In this document: in pieces, positions 8,628 to 17,867 of the stretch | Layout: each line of letters begins with the position of its first letter | How positions within the stretch are numbered: the first letter of the stretch is position 1 | Source: an uncultured Verrucomicrobiota bacterium | GTDB taxonomy: Bacteria; Verrucomicrobiota; Verrucomicrobiia; Limisphaerales; JADLHS01 | Assembly (NCBI GenBank): GCA_903828255.1 | Contig: CAIKLQ010000929.1 | Coordinates: 1-37,835 of the forward strand | Direction: 5' to 3' | DNA length: 37,835 nucleotides | The notes under the pieces: model-generated | Databases searched by the model: none | Seen by the model: the letters and a program-made list of their open reading frames with translations, nothing else | What the model was told of the DNA's origin: nothing | Program-made: the position numbers and the translations under genes

Positions 8628-9344
8628 ATGCACCTGCTGAAATTTGATTCTGAGTCCGCCTGGGCGGATTGCCTCGCGAGCTTGTGGCGCGACCGGCTGC
8701 GCACGAACCCGCGTCTGCGCCTATGTCTGCCAGCCGGCCACACGCCAGTGGGCGTTTTTGCTGCGCTGGCGAAATCCGTTCAGCATGGCGAGGTAACGTT
8801 CCGCGAGGCCGAGGTGTTCTTGCTGGATGAATTTGGCGATCTTCCCGCGAACGATGCCGGGCGTTGCGTCCAACAGCTTCGCCGCACGTTGCTGGATCAA
8901 ATTGATTTGCCACCGGAGCGCTTTCATTTCATTCGCACTGACGCGCCCGACCTGGAGTTGGAGTGGCGCCACTACGACCAAGGGATTGGCCGCGGCTTCG
9001 ACCTGACGCTGCTCGGCTTGGGTTTGAACGGCCATTTGGGCATGAACGAACCCGGCACGCCCGCCGACAGTACGACCCACCGCGTGGAATTGCATGACAG
9101 CACCGTTGCCGCGTCCCGGCGTTACCTGACGCACGCGCAGACGCCGACCTGGGGGGCCACGGTGGGGCTGAAACATCTGCTGGGATCAAGTGAGGTCTGG
9201 CTGCTGGCTTGCGGCGTGAACAAAGCGGAAATCGTCCGCCGGACGGTGGTTGGCGAAATCACCACCGAGGTTCCCGCTTCGTTGTTGCGGCCGCACCCGA
9301 ACAGTTTTCTTTTTGTGGACGCCGCAGCGGGAGCGGGCTTGTAA
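8628..9344 (+). CDS. nagB: Glucosamine-6-phosphate deaminase/6-phosphogluconolactonase family protein (NagB type)
   Basis: A 238-residue protein of the NagB/RpiA/CoA-transferase-like fold, close to the usual length of about 240-260. CLPAGHTPVGVFAAL (about residue 31) corresponds to the phosphate-binding loop, and VFLLDEFGDLPAND (about 62) carries the catalytic Asp region. LGLGLNGHLGMNEPG (about 130) is the NagB active-site segment, so glucosamine-6-phosphate deaminase is preferred over 6-phosphogluconolactonase. The reaction converts glucosamine-6-phosphate to fructose-6-phosphate and ammonia. This joins amino-sugar recycling, including the GlcNAc-6-phosphate made by the MurQ domain encoded at 26587, to glycolysis. 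The canonical ATG at 8628 is used. It is cytoplasmic. Confidence 0.8.
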   Translation: MHLLKFDSESAWADCLASLWRDRLRTNPRLRLCLPAGHTPVGVFAALAKSVQHGEVTFREAEVFLLDEFGDLPANDAGRCVQQLRRTLLDQIDLPPERFHFIRTDAPDLELEWRHYDQGIGRGFDLTLLGLGLNGHLGMNEPGTPADSTTHRVELHDSTVAASRRYLTHAQTPTWGATVGLKHLLGSSEVWLLACGVNKAEIVRRTVVGEITTEVPASLLRPHPNSFLFVDAAAGAGL

Positions 9345-9509
9345 TTCCCGCCCTTGCCATTGGCGTGGTCGCGCGCGGGGCGACCCCGGAAGCGGACGCA
9401 ATGACGCGGGCCTCTGGGACGATTTGCTTTCGCCGTGTTACGCGGGCTAGGGTTCATTCAGCTACCAGCCGGGGGTGCCGGAGAACAATTTTTCAAGAAC
9501 CAGTTTGAC

Positions 9510-9767
9510 ATGGAAATGATCGCGAAATCCGAATCCGGACAATGCCAGGAAACCATCCAGCGGCGTGCTTATCTGATCTGGGAACAAGCGGGGAAGCCCG
9601 CGGGCCGGGCGCTCGAACATTGGGTGCGAGCCGAAGCCCAATTGCTCGCGGCGGTTCGTCGCGGAACTGAGCCAAGCGAAGCCGTAACCCAAGCTGGGGC
9701 GGGTTCAAATCTGGCGCCGCGGGGTCAGCGTTACGGTCTGGTCCTCGCGCAGAAACACGCCGGGTAA
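9510..9767 (+). CDS. DUF2934 domain protein
   Basis: A small protein of about 85 residues. The segment IQRRAYLIWEQAGKPAGRAL then EHWVRAEAQLL (about residues 12-43) is a clear DUF2934 motif, a short helical domain of unknown function found in many Gram-negative bacteria. The rest is low-complexity and rich in Ala, Gly and Gln. The frame is open upstream to 9435, but the ATG at 9510 (or 9516) gives a compact protein starting just before the domain. No strong ribosome binding site is seen. It is convergent with the Hsp70 gene, whose stop lies only 10 bases away. The 165 bases between nagB and this gene hold no other recognisable feature. Confidence 0.7.
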   Translation: MEMIAKSESGQCQETIQRRAYLIWEQAGKPAGRALEHWVRAEAQLLAAVRRGTEPSEAVTQAGAGSNLAPRGQRYGLVLAQKHAG

Positions 9768-9777
9768 GTTTTGGCTT

Positions 9778-12564
9778 TCAGCGCAGTCGTAATCCGATGG
9801 GCAAGGTGTCGCCCAACGCTCGGGCCTCATCGGCGGTTTCGAGGGCCGCCACTTCGCTGAGCATCCGCAGCCAAGTTTCCGGGGCGCCCGCGGCCTTGAG
9901 CGCAGCCACCGCGCGTAGGCGAATGTCGTCGTCCAGATCGCGGGTGCGATCACCGGTCAGACGCGCCAACTGCGCGGCGGCGAACGCCGTGCCGTCAATG
10001 CGCCGCAGCCCCGCGTCCAGTAGCAGGGATAACCACCGCGTGGCTTGCTCCGCGTCCACGGTCTTGTGACTGCTCCCGTAGAGCGGCTGGCGCGCGCCCA
10101 GGCGGCCCAACGCCCAGGCCCACGGACCGGCCGCAGTCTCAGGGTTCTTCAGACACTCCACGACCCAGTTGCCGAGAACCACTTTGTCGGCCGGATCAAG
10201 ATGTTCCAATGACGCCGCGACGCGCACCATTTCGTCCAGACCTTCCGGCTGGATGCCTTTCAACTTGGCGCTTTCTTTCAATGGTGCGGATGAGAGGCGG
10301 CGGGCCAGATGCGGCTTGAGATAGTTCCACAACTCTTGTTGTTGGACCTCGCTCAGTCCCCCGGCGAGGCGACGCCACATGACCCAGAACTCGCTCCAGA
10401 CGGGTTGCTCGGCGTGGAATTTCACGCTCGGACCAAACAACCGGAACGTCTGCTCGCAACGCCACTCGTCCAGGGGATAACCAAATCCAGGTCGCAAGCT
10501 GTAGCCGGCGAGTTGGAAAAACACCCGCTCGTGATCGGCGGACCGGAGGCGGCGGCTCGCGCCCGCGTAAAGCGTGCCCCACAATTCGCGCAACACCGGT
10601 AGCCGCCACGACTCGCGCGGGCCGAGATCCTTTTCCAGCGTGCGATTGAGTTGCTTCACTTCCTTGGCAGCGACCGGCATCGGCTGGTTGCCGAAGACAC
10701 GTTCCACCACCACGCGCGCTTCCGCAAACCGCGCCGGCATGGATTCCGTCACCGTGGCGGCGCTGGTCGTCGTAGCGCCGCGCAGTTCGAACTCGAGTCG
10801 CCAGCGCTGGTGGTCCGCGTTGGACACGCACCATAACTCCAGGGTGCCCAGTTCCGTCAGCGCGGCTTGGAGGTAAACTGACACCATCCTTGTCCCGGTG
10901 GTCGCACCTTTGAAGAGGGTGTGAATGGGCGGCAGCGCGCGAAATTCCTCGCCGATTTCCACCACGTCGCCCGGCCGGTCAATCCGATCCGAGGTGGTCG
11001 AGAACAAGGGGAATTGCACCGGCCGTCCGAGCATCAACTCGAACGGCCGCGCTTTGAGATCCACCGGCTGACCTTCTTCGTGACCGCGGGGAATCAGGCA
11101 AATCGCGCGGGGCGGGGTCGTTTGCGATTCGGCAGCCAACCCGACGTAAAGCGCGTGCGCCGATCCGCCGCTGATGCGCCGGCCCAGACCACGTCGGGCG
11201 AGACCGTAGCACGCCGCGCCGCGCGCGACGGCAAATTCAAGCGACTGGTGCGGCAACCGGCGAATCGGCGGCGCCTCCGGCCACCACGAGGAAACGACTT
11301 CGATCAGTCTTTGGCAAATCTTGGGGGAGTTGAAGACTCCGCCGTTGAACAGAATCGCATCCGGTCGCGCCAGGGCCTTTCCCTCGGGCGACGCATTCAG
11401 CGCCGTGAAACTAGCGGCGGCGTGCTGGCGCAGAAAGGCGGCGAGATGCCGCGTGATGGTGGGATCTTGCGCGTAGGGCAGCCCCAATTCCTGCAACGCC
11501 GTGCGAGCCGCGCGGCGCGGAGTTTCGTCAGGGGCGCAGGCGGGAAGGAAGCCTTCGAGAATCAAACGCTCCGCTTCGTCGCGCTGAATTTCCGCCGAAA
11601 GCGTGCCGCTCAACAACCGGCTGCCTTCGGCCACCACGGCGATGCGGTGGCGCTCGGGCGCGTCGTTGCCGAGCAGCGATTCCTTTGCCGTGCGGGTGGC
11701 TTGCACGAGTTGGGTCCATTGCGTGGCGCTGAGTTTCCGGCCACTGGCCAACAGCCGCTCCTCGACGTGCCGCGCCAACGCGGCGTCCATGTTGTCGCCG
11801 CCGAGCATCAGATGATCGCCCACCGCGACGCGCCGCAACGCCGGGCCGTCGTCCGCCACGCCGGTTTGAATCAGCGTGAAATCCGTCGTGCCGCCGCCCA
11901 CATCCACCACCAGCACCAGCCGGACGTCGTGCAACGCATCCGCCAAATCGTGGCGATGATGCGCGGTGAAATCGTAGAACGCGGCCTGCGGTTCTTCGAC
12001 GAGTGTGAATTTTTCCAACCCGGCCTGACGCGCGGCATTTACGGTCAAGGCCCGCGCGACTTCATCGAAAGAGGCGGGCACGGTGATGACGACTTCTTGC
12101 TGCGCCAGCGGGGCGTCGGGATGTGCGGCATTCCACGCCGCCGAGATGTGCGCGAGCAACCGCGCCGAAGCCTCCACCGGCGAAACCTTGGCGACGTCGG
12201 CCGGCGCACCCCACGGCAGAATCGGCGCGGAGCGATCCACGCCCGCATGGCACAGCCAGCTTTTCGCGGAGGCCACCAACCGTCCCGGAACGCGTGCTCC
12301 CTGCCACCGCGCGAACGCGCCCACGATCAGCCTGGGCGACTCGCCCCACGGCAACTGGGTCGAACCGGGCGGCAATTCGTGATCGCCGGCAACGTAGAGG
12401 CACGCCGGCAGCAGGGGCAGCGCGGCGACCTCGCCCGGCCGCTGCAACTGCGGAATGGGGAAGTCAACGACCGGGGCGTCAGCTCCTTGCGCCGGGTCCA
12501 CGAACGCCACGGCGCAGTTCGTGGTACCCAGGTCAATCCCGATGATGTAGGCCGGCGCAGTCAT
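9778..12564 (-). CDS. Hsp70 family protein with long C-terminal extension (DnaK-related, DUF3731-type)
   Basis: A 928-residue Hsp70-like ATPase. The N-terminal nucleotide-binding domain has IIGIDLGTTNCAVAF (7-21), VVITVPASFDEVARA (about 158-172), LVVDVGGGTTDFTL (about 218-231) and ILFNGGVF (about 415). Instead of the usual DnaK peptide-binding domain and lid it continues with about 350 residues resembling the DnaK-related DUF3731 region. It lacks an EEVD-like tail. The ATG at 12564 is chosen because it places MTAPAYIIGIDLG at the start. The open frame reaches 12618 without family similarity. It is the third gene of a DUF2760-Hsp70-Hsp70 run on the minus strand, 69 bases after the preceding Hsp70. 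Client and partner are unknown, and no DnaJ or GrpE gene is nearby. Confidence 0.88.
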   Translation of the reverse strand: MTAPAYIIGIDLGTTNCAVAFVDPAQGADAPVVDFPIPQLQRPGEVAALPLLPACLYVAGDHELPPGSTQLPWGESPRLIVGAFARWQGARVPGRLVASAKSWLCHAGVDRSAPILPWGAPADVAKVSPVEASARLLAHISAAWNAAHPDAPLAQQEVVITVPASFDEVARALTVNAARQAGLEKFTLVEEPQAAFYDFTAHHRHDLADALHDVRLVLVVDVGGGTTDFTLIQTGVADDGPALRRVAVGDHLMLGGDNMDAALARHVEERLLASGRKLSATQWTQLVQATRTAKESLLGNDAPERHRIAVVAEGSRLLSGTLSAEIQRDEAERLILEGFLPACAPDETPRRAARTALQELGLPYAQDPTITRHLAAFLRQHAAASFTALNASPEGKALARPDAILFNGGVFNSPKICQRLIEVVSSWWPEAPPIRRLPHQSLEFAVARGAACYGLARRGLGRRISGGSAHALYVGLAAESQTTPPRAICLIPRGHEEGQPVDLKARPFELMLGRPVQFPLFSTTSDRIDRPGDVVEIGEEFRALPPIHTLFKGATTGTRMVSVYLQAALTELGTLELWCVSNADHQRWRLEFELRGATTTSAATVTESMPARFAEARVVVERVFGNQPMPVAAKEVKQLNRTLEKDLGPRESWRLPVLRELWGTLYAGASRRLRSADHERVFFQLAGYSLRPGFGYPLDEWRCEQTFRLFGPSVKFHAEQPVWSEFWVMWRRLAGGLSEVQQQELWNYLKPHLARRLSSAPLKESAKLKGIQPEGLDEMVRVAASLEHLDPADKVVLGNWVVECLKNPETAAGPWAWALGRLGARQPLYGSSHKTVDAEQATRWLSLLLDAGLRRIDGTAFAAAQLARLTGDRTRDLDDDIRLRAVAALKAAGAPETWLRMLSEVAALETADEARALGDTLPIGLRLR

Positions 12565-12633
12565 GAGGGAATCGGGTGAAGCCGTTGACTGCCAGGTCCT
12601 AGATTCACGCTCCGCCAACTCGTCACGGCAGTG

Positions 12634-14472
12634 CTACTCCTTCATCCGCACATTCAGTTCGAGCTTCCACTTGCCCGGGCCGCCTTTCTCCAGGCAGCGC
12701 AGTTCGAGTGTCCCGATTTCCGTGACCACGGCCTGCAAATTGACGGGCACGAGTTTGCCTTCGTTGTCATGCTGGGCCGGCAGCGTGGTTTCGATGGGCG
12801 CGACTTCTTCGAGTTCGTCGTTGCCGGCGACGTCCTCCAGCATCACCCCGACGCGGTCATCGCGGCGCAGCGAACTGGCGAAGAAACGAAAGCGTGTGGG
12901 TTCGCCCACGACGAGACCAAACTCCTGCGGCGGCACATCGGCCTGCGTGCCTTCCTCCATGCCGAAGGGCGCGACGCACAGGGCTTTGACCGGCGGCTCC
13001 ATGCCGGGCACGGCGGGCATCGCCGTCTCGACGCCAACATAGTAGGCGCGGGCGGTACCGCCGCGAATCCGCAGACCGTGGCCGTGCCGCACCCAACCGT
13101 AGTAGGCGGCGCCGCGCGCGACGGCGAGGTCGAGTTCGGCACCGGCCAGTTCCTTGGCGGGTTGGCCGCCGTCCGCGGCGAGCCAGGCGTTGAGAACTTC
13201 AAGCACGCGGTCTTTGAGCGGCGTGGCTTTGAACGCGCCGCCGTTGAACAGCACGGCGGTCGGATGCACGAAGGTCTTGCCCTCCACCTTCACCGGCGCG
13301 TCGTGAGCGGTCGCCATCGCGCGGGCCTGGCGGGTCAGAAACGCAGCGAGGTGGCGCGTCACGCCGGCATCCTGGGCGTAGGGCAGGGCCATTTGCGCGA
13401 GGCCGGTGCGCCGCGCGCTTTGCGGCAACTCGGTGACGGCGGACTTCGGAAAAAATCCATCGGTCAGAACTCTCGTGAGTTCGTCGCGATTCAACTCGGC
13501 TTTGATCGTGCCGCCCACCAACGATGAGCCCCGACCGGGGACCACGACCGGAGCGTTATGGAGTGTGGCCTCGGCGAACAAATGCTCCTTGGCCTGGCGG
13601 CAGGCGAAGGTCAAGGCGTTGAATTGCCACAGGTCGAGCTTCTTGCCCTCGGCGGCGAGCCGTTGATTGACCGTGTGGGCGAGCGCCAGATCCATGTTGT
13701 CGCCGCCAAGCAGGATGTGGTCGCCGACGGCCACGCGCGTGAGCGCCACGTCGCCGTCTTTGGAGGTCACCGCAATGAGCGAAAAGTCGGTGGTGCCGCC
13801 GCCGACATCCACGACCAACACCACATCGCCGGGCTGGACCTGTTTGCGAAAGCCTTCGCCCATCTGCTCGAGCCACGCGTAGAACGCCGCCTGCGGCTCT
13901 TCGATCAACGTGATGTTGGGCAGGCCGGCCTGTTGCGCGGCTTTGAGCGTCAGGTCGCGGGCAGCGGCGTCGAAGGACGCAGGCACGGTCAGGACGACAT
14001 CCTGTTTGGCCAGGAGATCCTCTGGGAACTGGTGATCCCACGTTTCGCGCAGATGGGCCAGATAGTGTGCCGCCGCATCCAGCGGCGAAATGCGCGGCAC
14101 GTCTGCCGGCGCCTGCCACGGCAGAATCGCGCTCAACCGATCCACGCCGGCGTGACACAGCCAGCTTTTGGCCGAGGCCACCAGCCGCATGGGAACTTTG
14201 CTGCCGTGCGCCCGCGCGAATTCGCCGACAACCCGTTCCTTCCGCTGCTTGTCCCACGGCAACGCGAGACTGCCCGCGGGAAATTCCTGTTCGTTGGGCA
14301 GGTAGAGAAACGAGGGCAGCAGCAGCTTTTCCTCGACCGTGCCCACGGACGTAAGCTGCGGAATGCCGAGCATGGTCTGCGCGCCGCCGCGCGCCTCGGC
14401 CTCCGCGAGTTTGAAATAGGACACCGCGCTGTTCGTGGTGCCGAGGTCAATACCGATGGCGTAAGTGGACAT
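12634..14472 (-). CDS. Hsp70 family protein (DnaK-like)
   Basis: A 612-residue Hsp70-like ATPase. The phosphate-1 motif IGIDLGTTNSAVSYF starts at residue 6, phosphate-2 is VVDVGGGTTDFS (220-231), and VLFNGGAF marks the adenosine site region. It shares the unusual segment ASAKSWLCHAGVDR (about 99-112) with its downstream neighbour, so the two are paralogues of one subfamily distinct from DnaK and HscA. The C-terminal part is a beta-rich domain ending GKWKLELNVRMKE without a long helical lid. ATG at 14472. It sits between the DUF2760 gene and the larger Hsp70, all in one direction. It is likely an ATP-driven conformational switch. The substrate cannot be inferred. Confidence 0.9.
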   Translation of the reverse strand: MSTYAIGIDLGTTNSAVSYFKLAEAEARGGAQTMLGIPQLTSVGTVEEKLLLPSFLYLPNEQEFPAGSLALPWDKQRKERVVGEFARAHGSKVPMRLVASAKSWLCHAGVDRLSAILPWQAPADVPRISPLDAAAHYLAHLRETWDHQFPEDLLAKQDVVLTVPASFDAAARDLTLKAAQQAGLPNITLIEEPQAAFYAWLEQMGEGFRKQVQPGDVVLVVDVGGGTTDFSLIAVTSKDGDVALTRVAVGDHILLGGDNMDLALAHTVNQRLAAEGKKLDLWQFNALTFACRQAKEHLFAEATLHNAPVVVPGRGSSLVGGTIKAELNRDELTRVLTDGFFPKSAVTELPQSARRTGLAQMALPYAQDAGVTRHLAAFLTRQARAMATAHDAPVKVEGKTFVHPTAVLFNGGAFKATPLKDRVLEVLNAWLAADGGQPAKELAGAELDLAVARGAAYYGWVRHGHGLRIRGGTARAYYVGVETAMPAVPGMEPPVKALCVAPFGMEEGTQADVPPQEFGLVVGEPTRFRFFASSLRRDDRVGVMLEDVAGNDELEEVAPIETTLPAQHDNEGKLVPVNLQAVVTEIGTLELRCLEKGGPGKWKLELNVRMKE

Positions 14473-14480
14473 GTAAAATC

Positions 14481-14501
14481 GTGATGCGTGATGCGTGAGT
14501 C
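14481..14501. repeat. Three 7-nt words between DUF2760 and Hsp70 genes
   Basis: GTGATGC occurs twice in tandem and is followed by GTGAGTC, filling much of the 51-base gap between the stop of the DUF2760 gene and the Hsp70 start. This is a one-arm version of the heptamer pattern seen elsewhere in the window. Confidence 0.6.
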
Positions 14502-14523
14502 CGGGTTGGGAGGGGATGGCAAA

Positions 14524-15060
14524 TTACAGTTCGACTTCGGCGGCGGCGATCACGCGCGGATCCAGCGCCTCCGAAACGGTGGGCAACTTCACCGCGGTGG
14601 CCACCCAGCCGTGATGTTTAAGCGTGCCGCGAAACGGCGGCTGGCCCGCGACATTGCCGGTCAAGCGGATGCGTTGCGCGTCGAAGCCGGCGGGCACAGT
14701 GATCGTCGCCCCCTCGGCATCTTTGAGCGCCGGTTCGAGGGTGAAGTTTTCCGCGAACGCTTTGCGGCAGCCGGCATGGACGACCCGCGCGGCGGCGCCG
14801 ATTTCGGCGTCTGAAAACGCCGCCATGTCCTCCTGGAGAAAATCAATGAGCCGGCCTTCGCGCTGGAGCAGGGACAGCACGGCGAGACCGGAAGCCTGAA
14901 GGCGTTCCGGCGGCAACGCGACGGGGTTGGGTTGTGCCGGCGCTTGTGCCGGGCGCAAGAGTGCGGCGACCCGGCGGCAAAAGTCAGGACTGGCGAGGGC
15001 GCCAGTGAAGCACGATAGCGCCGTGCGCAGCCGCGCCAGGAAAGAGGTTTCTGATGGCAT
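14524..15060 (-). CDS. DUF2760 domain protein
   Basis: A 178-residue protein matching the DUF2760 family, whose members are found next to Hsp70 genes like the two downstream. Visible landmarks are LSLLQREGRLIDFLQEDMAAFSD (about 80-100), AARVVHAGCRKAF (about 107-119) and TLKHHGWVATAVKLP (about 153-167). No signal peptide or membrane segment is evident after the N-terminal 40 residues, so it is probably cytoplasmic. Two ATGs are possible. The inner one at 15060 is preferred because GGAG lies six bases upstream, while the outer ATG at 15072 has no such site. As first gene of the three-gene run it is likely a partner or regulator of the Hsp70 pair. The molecular role is unknown. Confidence 0.85.
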   Translation of the reverse strand: MPSETSFLARLRTALSCFTGALASPDFCRRVAALLRPAQAPAQPNPVALPPERLQASGLAVLSLLQREGRLIDFLQEDMAAFSDAEIGAAARVVHAGCRKAFAENFTLEPALKDAEGATITVPAGFDAQRIRLTGNVAGQPPFRGTLKHHGWVATAVKLPTVSEALDPRVIAAAEVEL

Positions 15061-15265
15061 GGGTTGCTCCATAAGTATGTGATTGAGGGTGACGAATTGG
15101 AAAGAAAGGTCAAACGTGAAATCTCGCTGGGACGTCTCGGGCTAAAAGGCTGTGCCAATGACGCCTGCCGTTGATCCCGCGCCGCATCCTCTGTTATCAC
15201 CCCACGGGCCAACAGTCTGCCCTAACCGCCCAACCTGATCCCAAGGCCAAACCTCATATTCTGAT

Positions 15266-15293
15266 AGATCGCCGATTCGTAAATCGGCGATCT
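15266..15293. repeat. Perfect 12-bp palindromic hairpin
   Basis: AGATCGCCGATT is followed by the 4-base loop CGTA and its exact complement AATCGGCGATCT. No T-run flanks it on either side, so it looks like a REP-type element more than a terminator. Confidence 0.75.
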
Positions 15294-15338
15294 AACAGGT
15301 TGGGAAACTTGCGCTAAACTGCGCCCCGCCATTGGCAG

Positions 15339-15364
15339 GAGCGCGGACTCGGAGGTCCGCGCTC
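15339..15364. repeat. Perfect 10-bp palindromic hairpin
   Basis: GAGCGCGGAC, loop TCGGAG, then GTCCGCGCTC. It lies 35 bases beyond the stop of the outer-membrane protein gene, where it could protect the 3' end of the transcript, but no U-tract follows. Confidence 0.7.
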
Positions 15365-15399
15365 GGTGCGATGGTTTATGGCCCGGAAGAAACCCGCGC

Positions 15400-16281
15400 T
15401 CAGAACCGGCGGGTAAGCGTCAGCGTGATGGTGTTGCCTTGGGGGCGATCCTCAGCGCCGAATTCATACGCATAACGCAGCGACGTGAACAAACCGAGCT
15501 TGGGACAGAACGCTACGATTTCCGGGCCGACGCCGATAACTTGATCGCGATTCGAAGAGGCATGGGTGCCGGAATCCTCTGTCGTTTGCAATTGGTAATA
15601 ACCGATCACGCCCAGCTCGATCGTTTTCGTCACGCTCTTGCTCAGACCCCATTCGAGAGTCCAAATCTGGCCGGGTGTGATGCCGGTATCTTTGTATTCG
15701 GTGTTGAACTCGTAGCGGTTGAGGGCGGAGAGCGACCAGGTTTTTTCTTTGTCGAAGTAAACCGTCGCGCCCAAGGTGAGCATGTGGGTCCAGAAGCCCT
15801 TTCCAGCATCTGCCATCTTCCCCGAAGGAGCGGTTGGTGCGAAGAAGGAATACCCAAATGCCGCGTCGAACTGTTGGCCGTGCCATGAAAGCGTGAGCGG
15901 CTCGAAGTATAAATCGGCTATCTGAAACTTGGATTCGCCGAGGCCATTGACCGTTACATCTGTGTACTGCAGCGGCACGATCATGTCCATGCCGACGCTG
16001 GCACCCAGAATCTTCCAGTCGGTGATCCAGATCGGGCGGATCAGATTCGCATACACAAAGGCATCAAAATCCATGGGCAACTTGTGGCCGTTGGAGTCGT
16101 TCAACTGGTTGGCGAAATAGAACACGTTGTAGTCGCGCACATAGAATCCCGGCGGCGGCAGGGAGGAGCCTTTGATGCCTTCGACCCCCGGCACATAATG
16201 ACCCGTGAATTGGGCGAAGAGCAGTGAGGGGGTGGCGAGTAGTGCCACAATGAACACGGTAATTTTTAAACGAGTTTTCAT
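15400..16281 (-). CDS. Outer-membrane beta-barrel protein (phenol MetA-pathway/SphA-like)
   Basis: A 293-residue secreted protein. A clear signal peptide (MKTRLKITVFIVALLATPSL then LFAQ) is followed by a mature chain starting near FTGHYVPGVEGIKGSSLPP. Alternating aromatic/hydrophobic strands run throughout and the chain ends TLTLTRRF, with a C-terminal Phe as in outer-membrane barrels. The pattern 'PPGFYVRDYNVFYFANQL' and later strand pairs match the 'MetA-pathway of phenol degradation' transporter-like family, members of which are found near many catabolic genes and whose cargo is usually unknown. ATG at 16281. The trpB-type gene stops 25 bases upstream on the same strand, so the two may be co-transcribed. 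Confidence 0.8.
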   Translation of the reverse strand: MKTRLKITVFIVALLATPSLLFAQFTGHYVPGVEGIKGSSLPPPGFYVRDYNVFYFANQLNDSNGHKLPMDFDAFVYANLIRPIWITDWKILGASVGMDMIVPLQYTDVTVNGLGESKFQIADLYFEPLTLSWHGQQFDAAFGYSFFAPTAPSGKMADAGKGFWTHMLTLGATVYFDKEKTWSLSALNRYEFNTEYKDTGITPGQIWTLEWGLSKSVTKTIELGVIGYYQLQTTEDSGTHASSNRDQVIGVGPEIVAFCPKLGLFTSLRYAYEFGAEDRPQGNTITLTLTRRF

Positions 16282-16306
16282 GATGAGTTGGTTTGGTTGT
16301 TTTGGG

Positions 16307-17608
16307 TTATACGTCTTGCAATTTTCCGGTGAGATAGGTTTCGTAGGCGCTCAAGTCGAGTAGGCCATGACCGGAAAGGTTAAAAAGGATCACGCGTTTC
16401 TGGCCGGACTCGCGGGCCTGATTGGCCTCCTTCACCACGCCCGCGATGGCGTGGGCGGATTCTGGCGCGGGCACGATGCCCTCGGTGCGCGCAAAGAGGG
16501 TGGCTGCCTCGAAGACTTTCGTCTGGTGATACGCCTCGGCTTCAATCAATCCCAGTTTCAACGCATGGCTGACCATCGGCGACATGCCGTGATAGCGCAG
16601 CCCGCCGGCGTGAATGGAGGGGGGCATGAAGTTATGGCCCAGCGTGTACATCATCATCAGCGGCGTGGTTTCCGCTGTGTCGCCGAAGTCGTAACGTAAT
16701 TCACCTTCGGTCAACGTCGGACAGGCGGACGGTTCGACGCCCACCAGGCGGTATTTTTTCTTTCCCTCCAGCATCCGCCGGATGAACGGGAACGCGAGGC
16801 CCGCGAAATTACTTCCGCCGCCGCAGCAGCCGAAGATCACGTCGGGTTCTTCGCCCGCCAGTTCCATCTGCCGGATCGATTCCTCGCCGATGACCGTTTG
16901 ATGCAGGCAAACATGATTCAACACGCTGCCTAGCGAGTATTTGGTATTGGGAGTTTTGACCGTGTCCTCGATGGCTTCACTGATCGCGATGCCGAGACTC
17001 CCCGCGCAATGCGGGTCTTGGGCCAGCATCTTCCGGCCATACTCGGTCTGATCGCTCGGGCTCGGATGCACCGTGGCCCCCCAAGTGTGCATCAACATGC
17101 GGCGATACGGCTTCTGCTGATAACTCACCTTGACCATGTAAACATTGCACTCGAGGCCGAAGAGCTTGCACGCCAGTGCGAGCGACGAACCCCACTGCCC
17201 CGCGCCGGTTTCGCTGGCCAGTCGTTTCGTGCCGGCCTGCTTGTTGTAGTACGCTTGCGGAACAGCGGTGTTGACCTTGTGACTCCCGGCGGGACTGGCG
17301 CCTTCGTATTTGTAGTAGATGTGCGCGGGCGTTTGCAGCGCTTGCTCGAAGCGGACGGCGCGCATCAGCGGCGTGGGCCGCCACAGCGCGTAAATGTCGC
17401 GCACGGGTTCGGGGATTTCAATCCAGCGTTCCGGACTCATCTCCTGCTGAATGAGATTTTTCGGAAAGATGGCCTCCAGCGCTTCGGGCGGCAGCGGCTC
17501 CTTGGTGCCGGGATGGAGCGGCGGCGGCAACGGTTGGGGAAAGTCGGGGAGCAGGTTGTACCATTGTTTCGGAATGTCCGCTTGCGTCAGATCAAATCGC
17601 GTTTGCAT
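16307..17608 (-). CDS. trpB: Tryptophan synthase beta chain, TrpB2 type
   Basis: A 433-residue PLP enzyme that condenses indole and serine to tryptophan. The lysine that binds PLP lies in [10 protein letters not shown] (about 106-115). [12 protein letters not shown] (about 132-143), [16 protein letters not shown] (about 250-265) and [10 protein letters not shown] near the end are typical. The N-terminal extension ([20 protein letters not shown], then LHPGTKEPL) and the total length identify the TrpB2 branch, which differs from the TrpB1 that pairs with TrpA. No trpA or other trp gene is adjacent. TrpB2 proteins often act alone, recycling free indole or acting on related substrates such as O-phosphoserine. 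ATG at 17608 at the conserved N-terminus. Confidence 0.93.
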   Translation of the reverse strand: MQTRFDLTQADIPKQWYNLLPDFPQPLPPPLHPGTKEPLPPEALEAIFPKNLIQQEMSPERWIEIPEPVRDIYALWRPTPLMRAVRFEQALQTPAHIYYKYEGASPAGSHKVNTAVPQAYYNKQAGTKRLASETGAGQWGSSLALACKLFGLECNVYMVKVSYQQKPYRRMLMHTWGATVHPSPSDQTEYGRKMLAQDPHCAGSLGIAISEAIEDTVKTPNTKYSLGSVLNHVCLHQTVIGEESIRQMELAGEEPDVIFGCCGGGSNFAGLAFPFIRRMLEGKKKYRLVGVEPSACPTLTEGELRYDFGDTAETTPLMMMYTLGHNFMPPSIHAGGLRYHGMSPMVSHALKLGLIEAEAYHQTKVFEAATLFARTEGIVPAPESAHAIAGVVKEANQARESGQKRVILFNLSGHGLLDLSAYETYLTGKLQDV

Positions 17609-17760
17609 GAGTTGTAATTTCGTTGCTTAACGCCGGAAACACTGCCGCACCCTGGCGAAGGCGTCACGGCAATTCTTGCCAAACCTTGCGCGGGAATTGA
17701 CATCGGCGGCGTGGCGGAATCGAAAAGTTCCGAATCGCCGTAGCAAGTTTGACAGCGGCG

Positions 17761-17780
17761 TGCGCCCGTCCTCGGGCGCA
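17761..17780. repeat. Perfect 8-bp hairpin with dispersed 17-nt core
   Basis: TGCGCCCG, loop TCCT, CGGGCGCA. The 17 bases at 17766-17782 recur in reverse complement at 25858-25874. It lies in the 259-base gap between trpB and coaX, which holds no gene. Confidence 0.65.
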
Positions 17781-17867
17781 GCAACATCGGAAAGGCTGGG
17801 GGCGTGGTCCTTTCGAATGCACTGGAAATGCTCGTCCTGCTGCGCCGCCGGCGTTGTCAAACCGGCT

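Larger units (their letters stand above)
15061..15399. other. Intergenic region upstream of DUF2760-Hsp70 cluster, with two hairpin repeats
   Basis: These 339 bases hold no recognisable gene. They should contain the promoter of the DUF2760-Hsp70-Hsp70 run, although no clear -35/-10 pair stands out. Two strong palindromes at 15266-15293 and 15339-15364 lie nearer the 3' end of the outer-membrane protein gene. Confidence 0.5.

Noticed and set aside
10921-12579. Long plus-strand open frame (552 codons) opposite the large Hsp70 gene
   Set aside because: It is rich in Arg/His/Gln with no recognisable domain and lies antisense to strong Hsp70 motifs. GC-rich codon bias opens such shadow frames.
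13558-14484. Plus-strand open frame opposite the smaller Hsp70 gene
   Set aside because: Same composition artefact. The minus-strand protein has all Hsp70 motifs.
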